Assembly: GCA_030463445.1 (NCBI GenBank)
Contig: JAQGFW010006275.1
Coordinates: 1-38,162, forward strand
DNA from: Euplotes aediculatus
Lineage: Eukaryota > Ciliophora > Spirotrichea > Euplotida > Euplotidae
Length of the DNA stretch: 38,162 nucleotides
Direction of reading: 5' to 3'
The position numbers were made by a program, and so were the translations under genes. This document shows positions 33,242 through 38,162 of this stretch, piece after piece. The notes beneath the pieces were generated by a model. It was not told the DNA's origin. It did not search any database and saw only the letters and a program-made list of their open reading frames with translations. How positions within the stretch are numbered: the stretch's first letter is position 1; the number at the start of each line of letters is the position of its first letter.

Positions 33242-33334
33242 TTCTAAGAAACTGTTTGAGGTAATTTAAACGACTAACAAAATAGCCTTTTGACGAACGA
33301 TTTATTGAAAATTAACTCAAACGGCTTCTTAGAA
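33242..33334. repeat. 93-bp palindromic element (MITE-like or hairpin)
   Basis: The left end, 33242-33267, starts TTCTAAGAAACTGTTTGAG, and the right end, 33309-33334, is its inverted copy with three differences in 26 bp. The spacer is 41 bp. It lies between the peptide 2 gene and the GLPGLI gene. It could be a miniature transposable element or a terminating hairpin. The IS at the right edge has different ends (GGTA...), so it is not the source. Confidence 0.7.
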
Positions 33335-33392
33335 ATTGATAATAATAGTTTTGAATAATCACTTTTCCAAAACATTTAATCATAATACAAAA

Positions 33393-34178
33393 ATGAAAAA
33401 ATTGATAATGTTATGTCTCGTCTGGGTAACTTACTCAAACGCTTACAGCCAAACGAGCATTCGTGCGATATATAAAACAATTTTAGCCTCAAATGGTAAA
33501 TCGCCGATTTATGAAGAACTCCTGCTGCAGGGAGATAAAGCAACTTATAAGTTAATAAAAAAAGCGAAGCCAGAGAAAGTAATGATTGATGAAAATACGG
33601 GTGTTGTCGCTCTTAATCCTGATACTCCTGATAGTATTCATACTTTTTTAGTTTCTAATTACAAAACCAAAACGATTTTTTCAAAAACTTTTTTGAGTAA
33701 TGATGGGGGAGATTCTTATAAAGAATACCATATAAAAGAGCCTTTTGATGTAAAGTGGAATTTTCATAACGAATCGCTTAAAATTGGTGCATATAACTGT
33801 AAAAAAGCTACTACTAATTTTCGAGGACGGAGCTATACAGCTTGGTACACAGAAGAAGTACCAGTATCTGTGGGTCCTTGGAAACTGCACGGATTACCTG
33901 GGTTAGCGGTCAGAATACAAGACAGTAAAGATGAAGTAGCCTTTTTGTTAGATAAAGTAGAAGCACCAGTAAAAGAAACAGTTACAATCAATAATAATAT
34001 TTACAAAAATGTAATTGATTTGGCGACTTTCTCAAAGTTGAAAAAGGTAGCAAACGAAAAATCTGAGGAAGCATTTATTTCAAAACTCCTTTCGCAGCTT
34101 CCGAGAGGTGCTACCATTCAAAAAAATGAAAGTAATGAAGATAAATCGCTTGATTTAGAGAAAACCTTTGAAAAATGA
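33393..34178 (+). CDS. GLPGLI-family secreted protein
   Basis: The ATG at 33393 (261 residues) gives a signal peptide ending A-Y-S-Q; an in-frame TTG at 33336 is less likely. The family motif appears as H-G-L-P-G-L-A-V at about 167-173, preceded by S-Y-T-A-W-Y-T-E-E-V-P. GLPGLI proteins are known only by family; they often stand beside TonB-dependent receptors and have no assigned function. The ATGA at its end overlaps the receptor gene by 4 bp, so they are translationally coupled. Its place after two secreted peptides makes it a candidate partner in handling them. Confidence 0.9.
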   Translation: MKKLIMLCLVWVTYSNAYSQTSIRAIYKTILASNGKSPIYEELLLQGDKATYKLIKKAKPEKVMIDENTGVVALNPDTPDSIHTFLVSNYKTKTIFSKTFLSNDGGDSYKEYHIKEPFDVKWNFHNESLKIGAYNCKKATTNFRGRSYTAWYTEEVPVSVGPWKLHGLPGLAVRIQDSKDEVAFLLDKVEAPVKETVTINNNIYKNVIDLATFSKLKKVANEKSEEAFISKLLSQLPRGATIQKNESNEDKSLDLEKTFEK

Positions 34179-36838
34179 AGACTATCGTATTCATTATATC
34201 AGGCATTTTTGTCAGTACCTTTCTTTCGGCTCAAAAAAGCATTACTGGCTTCATAAAAGATAATAAAAATGAACCAGTAATGTTTATCAATGTGGTCTTG
34301 AAAGATACTGCTGATGCTCGCATATTAGCTTTTACACAATCTGACGAAAATGGATATTATGAATTATCTCCTGCTCAAAGAGGTAAATATAGATTGAGCT
34401 TTTCGGGCATTGGCTATAAAGAAAAAAATCTGATGATTGAATTTAGTGACAGCCCATTCGAGTTAAATGTAGAATTATCGCAATCTCCGATTTTATTAAA
34501 TGAAGTAATAGTGCATGCCGATATACCAATAAGAGAAAAAAAAGATACAGTTGTTTTTTCGGTGAATGCTTTTGCTGATGGTACCGAACAAGTTATAGAG
34601 GATTTATTGAAGAAGATACCCGGTATATCGGTTGATGCAGAAGGCGTTATAAAGGTTGGTAACAAAGAGATTGAAAGATTAATGATAGATGGAGACGATT
34701 TTTTTGAAAAAGGCTATAAAATTGTGGCTAAGAATATGCCCGTCCATCCTGTTGATAAAGTAGAGTTATTACAACATTTCTCCAAAAATAAACTCTTAAA
34801 AGGAGTTGAAGATAGTGATAAATACGCACTGAATTTACGCTTGAAAGAAGAAGCTAAACGTTTTTGGTTTGGTAATGTCAATGCTACTTTTTCGCCAACT
34901 ACCTTTCGCCAATATTTGTTCAAAGGCAATTTGATGAATTTTGGTAATAAAAATAAATACTATTTTCTCACCAATTTTAATAACGTCGGTATAGATGCAA
35001 CTGGCGATATAGAAGAGTTGATTAGACCATTTGGATTAAACGATATAGGAAGTGTTGGAGACGACCAGCAGGCACACAAAACCATTAATATGGGTTCTTT
35101 ACCTACAAATTTTAGTAGAAGTAGAACAAATTTCAATAATGATAAATTAATATCGCTCAATTCGATTTTCAATCCTACAAAAAAAACAAAAATTAAAACT
35201 CTTTTCTTTCTTAACGATGCAGCAAATGATTTCTTCAATAAGTCTGTCAATACTGTATCGGTACGAGATATTAATTTTGTAAATACCGAAGATTATCAAT
35301 TTTTTAAAAGACAAAGAACATTTTTTGGGAAATTTGATTTGACCCAAGATTTTTCTCAAAATCAAAACTTTCAAAGTATTAGTAAATTTAGTATCTCAAA
35401 CCATAGAGATAATAGCAGGATTATCTTTAATGGCATTGATGTAAATGAAAAATTACTCTCTCAAAACCAGTTTATTGATAATAAAAATACCTACACCCTT
35501 AAATTAAAAGAAGGCAGAGTATTACTTATCACTACACGTTTCTTAGATGATAGAAGCCCACAAAACTACCAAATTAACAATTTTCAATATCAAATCCCTG
35601 ATTTTATCATAACCAATGATGTTACCCAACTCAGTGAGAACAGAATGAAATATTATGCCATCGAGTCATCTTTATTAAATAAGTCGAGCCTAACAAAAAG
35701 ACGTTTAGAAGTGCAGTTAGGTGCAACCATACGAGACGATGCTTTACTATCTGATTTTAATGATACCAATAAAGACATAACTGAGCCAGTAGGTAATAAT
35801 AATTATCAGAATATCTTAAGATACTTGAGTAATGATACTTATGTGAAGAGTAAATATGCCATTCCTGTCAAAGATTTCAATATTATCACAAGTATAGAAC
35901 TACACCAATTGTACAATTCGTTTAACGAAAATAATACCTCTCGAAGCCAAACACCTACATTTATAAATTATGGTATCAATCTGGATTGGAACAAGAATAA
36001 ACATAAAATCAATACATCTTACGCCTATAATGTTACAAATGCTTCGGCGATAGAGGTTTATAGCAATTATATTTTGACAGGATTTAGAAGTTTTACCAAA
36101 GGTGCAGGAGACTTTAATCAAATTGATGCTTCAACATACAAGATAAACTATCAGTTTGGGAATTGGAATGATAGAACTTTTGCTAATTTATCAATGGTTT
36201 ATATCAAAAATCACGATTTTTTTACAACAAATACCCAATTGAGTCAAACGATGTCAAAATCTGGTATTATCGTATTTAAAGATAGAAATCAAATAAATTA
36301 TGCCCTAAATTATGATTATTACATAAAATCTTTAAAAACAAGATTAAAAACAGAGGCTGTGTTGTCACTTTCAGATTATAAAAACATAATAAATAATAAT
36401 GATTTGAGGCATATAAAGAGCAGAAACTATTCATATAGTACAGAAATACGGTCTGGTTTCAAAGGAATTTTTAACTACTATGCTGGTACTAAATGGGGTT
36501 GGAATAATATCTCTACTCCAAATAAAATAAAAGCATTGAGTAATGTTAGCTTTTTAGACGCAATTGTAAACCTTAACAAAAACCTTATCGTACAACTACA
36601 ATGTGAAAGATATATTTTTACGGGAACCGCCGTTAGCAACAATAATAGCTATTATTTCATGGATTTAGATGTGAAATATTCAATTCCTAAAGATAGACTA
36701 TCAATATCTTTATCGGGCAAAAATCTTTTTAACACAATCAACTACCAAAACTATATGGTTAATGATTTAGGAAGTACTTATAACGAATATAGGTTATTGC
36801 CGAGATTTGTACTTTTAAAGACTGAATATTCATTTTAA
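34175..36838 (+). CDS. TonB-dependent receptor with carboxypeptidase-like N-terminal domain
   Basis: A protein of 887 residues with a signal peptide (ending L-S-A-Q). A CarboxypepD_reg-like domain follows (about 20-105; G-F-I-K-D-N-K-N-E-P-V), then a plug (about 130-200; L-K-K-I-P-G-I-S-V-D and L-M-I-D-G-D-D-F-F), then a large beta-barrel that ends in F (T-E-Y-S-F). It is an outer-membrane transporter or receptor. It lacks a SusD partner, so it is not a typical glycan-uptake system. With the GLPGLI protein and small secreted peptides upstream it may move or sense such peptides. A strong hairpin terminator follows at 36961-36996. Confidence 0.92.
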   Translation: MKTIVFIISGIFVSTFLSAQKSITGFIKDNKNEPVMFINVVLKDTADARILAFTQSDENGYYELSPAQRGKYRLSFSGIGYKEKNLMIEFSDSPFELNVELSQSPILLNEVIVHADIPIREKKDTVVFSVNAFADGTEQVIEDLLKKIPGISVDAEGVIKVGNKEIERLMIDGDDFFEKGYKIVAKNMPVHPVDKVELLQHFSKNKLLKGVEDSDKYALNLRLKEEAKRFWFGNVNATFSPTTFRQYLFKGNLMNFGNKNKYYFLTNFNNVGIDATGDIEELIRPFGLNDIGSVGDDQQAHKTINMGSLPTNFSRSRTNFNNDKLISLNSIFNPTKKTKIKTLFFLNDAANDFFNKSVNTVSVRDINFVNTEDYQFFKRQRTFFGKFDLTQDFSQNQNFQSISKFSISNHRDNSRIIFNGIDVNEKLLSQNQFIDNKNTYTLKLKEGRVLLITTRFLDDRSPQNYQINNFQYQIPDFIITNDVTQLSENRMKYYAIESSLLNKSSLTKRRLEVQLGATIRDDALLSDFNDTNKDITEPVGNNNYQNILRYLSNDTYVKSKYAIPVKDFNIITSIELHQLYNSFNENNTSRSQTPTFINYGINLDWNKNKHKINTSYAYNVTNASAIEVYSNYILTGFRSFTKGAGDFNQIDASTYKINYQFGNWNDRTFANLSMVYIKNHDFFTTNTQLSQTMSKSGIIVFKDRNQINYALNYDYYIKSLKTRLKTEAVLSLSDYKNIINNNDLRHIKSRNYSYSTEIRSGFKGIFNYYAGTKWGWNNISTPNKIKALSNVSFLDAIVNLNKNLIVQLQCERYIFTGTAVSNNNSYYFMDLDVKYSIPKDRLSISLSGKNLFNTINYQNYMVNDLGSTYNEYRLLPRFVLLKTEYSF

Positions 36839-36960
36839 TTTACTTTTGTGTTGATAAGATTGTTGTTAAAATTATGGTATAAAGGCAAAAAATAGTTGGT
36901 AAAATGTATAATTATCAATTATAAAGAATTAATAATCAATGACTTATCGTGTAGTTTTTG

Positions 36961-36996
36961 AATGATTGATGAAATTAGTTTCATCAATCATTTTTT
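36961..36996 (+). terminator. Strong hairpin terminator in the left part of the IS
   Basis: AATGATTGATGAAA (36961-36974) pairs perfectly with 36979-36992, with the loop TTAG, and six Ts run through 36991-36996. It lies inside the IS, upstream of the transposase. It could block read-through from outside genes, as known for other insertion sequences, and also end the TonB receptor transcript. Confidence 0.85.
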
Positions 36997-37011
36997 GTTT
37001 CATGAAAATAG

Positions 37012-37971
37012 AAAAAAAAGCGATGCTGGGCGTGTGGATTTCAGTCCAGTATCAAATGGGGCAAACAGGCATGCAAACAGCGATACAAGTGTAAAAATTG
37101 TGGGATTTTGTATTGTGAACAATGCAAAGATGTACGCCAAAAGAATCGTCTTATTTGGTTCAAGAAATGGGTTTTGGAACGGCAAACATTGAAGGTATTG
37201 AGTAGGGAGAGTGGTTATAGCCAACGAACGCTTCAAACCCTATTTTATAAATTTTTATCACAAGCTCCTGTGCTAAAAATTCAAAATAATCGAGTGCTTC
37301 ATATGCGGATGGACGGCACCTACTTTAAGCAGTTTTGCCTGATTAGTTATCAAGACCATCATAGTAACTATACCCAACTTATCAGGTTCAGTGACGAGGA
37401 AAGATATGAAGAAATTAAAGAGGATTTACAGAATCTTTTGCGATTAGGTTTAAAGATTGAAAGTATCACAGTAGATGGGCAAAAAGGTACACTCAGAGCC
37501 ATTAAAGAGGTCCTGAGTGAGACCAAAATCCAACGTTGTTTGGTACATATTCAGCGTCAGAGCCTAATTTGGCTTACCAAGAACCCTAAACATACATCAG
37601 CCAAAGAACTGCGGAAAATTGTACTACTGATTAGTAAAATATCGACCCATAACGACAAAATTGCTTGGTTGAGTCAGTTCAAACTATGGGAGATAACGCA
37701 TAAATCCTATTACCAACAAAAGTCTTTTAACTCTGAAACTGACCGATATTGGTACACCCATAAGTTGTTAAGAAGAACTTTCAGCTACATTAAATCTGCT
37801 ATTCCATATATGTTCCATTTTCTGGATGATGCAGCCATTCCTAAAACTACTAACGGCATTGAAGGTTTCTTTTCTCATCTCAAAAACCATCTGGATATTC
37901 ATAGAGGTTTGACGATGGAGCATCGAAAAAATTTTATCAAGTGGTATATATTTTTCTCTAACGAAAAATGA
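37012..37971 (+). CDS. IS256-like transposase with an N-terminal zinc ribbon (start unresolved)
   Basis: The frame is open from 37012 (after a TAG at 37009) to 37971, about 319 codons. The first codons hold a zinc ribbon: C-W-A-C, then K-C-K-N-C and Y-C-E-Q-C. DDE-type catalytic signs follow: M-D-G-T-Y-F, V-D-G-Q-K-G, R-C-L-V-H and T-T-N-G-I-E-G-F-F (D, D, C-x2-H, E), as in MULE/IS256-like enzymes. There is no ATG in frame before the ribbon. The nearest ATG, at 37002, is in another frame and is separated from it by a run of eight As (37012-37019). A TTG at 37108 would lose the ribbon. The full protein may rely on slippage at the A-run, or the copy may be frameshifted. Confidence 0.78.
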   Translation, partial: KKKRCWACGFQSSIKWGKQACKQRYKCKNCGILYCEQCKDVRQKNRLIWFKKWVLERQTLKVLSRESGYSQRTLQTLFYKFLSQAPVLKIQNNRVLHMRMDGTYFKQFCLISYQDHHSNYTQLIRFSDEERYEEIKEDLQNLLRLGLKIESITVDGQKGTLRAIKEVLSETKIQRCLVHIQRQSLIWLTKNPKHTSAKELRKIVLLISKISTHNDKIAWLSQFKLWEITHKSYYQQKSFNSETDRYWYTHKLLRRTFSYIKSAIPYMFHFLDDAAIPKTTNGIEGFFSHLKNHLDIHRGLTMEHRKNFIKWYIFFSNEK

Positions 37972-37994
37972 GTTTTTTTAGCCATAAGCAATGC

Positions 37995-38039
37995 CGACAG
38001 AACAAAAAAATGTAGCCCTAAAAGAGCTACATTCTGTCG
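37995..38039 (+). terminator. Two-part hairpin downstream of the transposase
   Basis: CGACAGA (37995-38001) pairs with TCTGTCG (38033-38039). Inside it ATGTAGC (38010-38016) pairs with GCTACAT (38026-38032), with an 8-nt bulge between the stems on the left side only. It lies inside the IS after the transposase stop, with no strong T-run. Confidence 0.55.
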
Positions 38040-38162
38040 TGTATTGTCCAATTTTATTGCTGATTTGTTGGTCTCCACCAGAGCAAATGTCCTCTTCAAA
38101 CTGGCAGCAAATGTTAATACTTTTTTCGCATATTTCCACCAACTATTTTTTGCCACATTACC

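Larger units (their letters stand above)
36876..38162 (+). mobile_element. Insertion sequence, IS256-like zinc-binding type, complete to the window edge
   Basis: Terminal inverted repeats of 25 bp lie at 36876-36900 (GGTATAAAGGCAAAAAATAG, then TTGGT) and, inverted, at 38138-38162; 21 of 25 bases match, 17 of them in a row. One transposase gene is inside, reading toward the right end. The element is at least 1287 bp. The target-site duplication cannot be checked, because the right end is the last base of the window. It is inserted 38 bp after the stop codon of the TonB receptor gene. Confidence 0.8.

Noticed and set aside
33242-33334. Solo end of the IS at 36876-38162
   Set aside because: The ends (TTCTAAGAA) do not match the IS ends (GGTA...GGCAAAAAATAG).
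34175-36838. SusC/SusD-type glycan uptake locus
   Set aside because: No SusD-like lipoprotein or glycosidase gene lies nearby and the neighbours are a GLPGLI protein and small peptides.
36962-37192. Separate 76-codon gene before the transposase
   Set aside because: It begins inside the terminator hairpin and reads the zinc-ribbon segment of the transposase in the wrong frame.

Overview
The window looks like a contig from a low-GC member of the Bacteroidota, probably the Cytophagales. The evidence is a type IX secretion (T9SS) sorting domain at a protein C-terminus, many signal peptides ending in A-Q, several promoters of the Bacteroidota TAnnTTTG type, no strong Shine-Dalgarno sequences, a GLPGLI-family protein next to a TonB-dependent receptor, and LytTR regulators. 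The genus cannot be fixed from this sequence. Both ends lie in repeats: the left edge is inside a 231-bp tandem array of an adhesin gene, and the right edge falls on the outer end of an insertion sequence. The window may therefore be a whole assembly contig.

Layout. 1-2358 (-) is the N-terminal part of a large secreted Ig-like adhesin. 2648-5613 (+) encodes two secreted fibre-like proteins, the second with YadA-head-like repeats and an S74 chaperone. 5619-9567 holds a TPR sensor kinase, a stand-alone LytTR protein, a NarL-type regulator and a CPBP membrane protease. 9696-14351 is mostly housekeeping (dusB, an EamA exporter, a DUF433/DUF5615 toxin-antitoxin pair, a biotin carrier protein, pyrH, frr). 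14419-22864 holds thioredoxin-fold proteins, a beta-propeller, a Tat-exported Gfo/Idh oxidoreductase, a Crp-like regulator, a DinB protein, a cytoplasmic trypsin-like protease, a T9SS metalloprotease and a SPOR protein with half an RlpA domain. 23098-29664 holds glgE, a CpsB-type PHP phosphatase, rfbC, pyrF, and an AraC regulator divergent from a PhyH oxygenase.

The most interesting segment is 29777-36838. A LytS/LytTR two-component system and a small receiver protein lie on the minus strand. Diverging from them are two tiny secreted cysteine peptides that resemble each other, then a GLPGLI protein overlapping a TonB-dependent receptor. I read this as a possible peptide signalling or peptide export-import locus. 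An IS256-like, zinc-binding-type insertion sequence (36876-38162) follows it.

Non-coding structure adds several points: a 26-bp promoter element shared by the LytTR gene and the fibre operon; two tandem hairpins with nearly the same loop followed by a T-run (22038-22102); mutually exclusive hairpins before glgE; a 93-bp MITE-like palindrome inside the peptide locus; and a 234-bp inverted-repeat element with REP-like modules. No tRNA, rRNA, CRISPR array or viral element was recognised.
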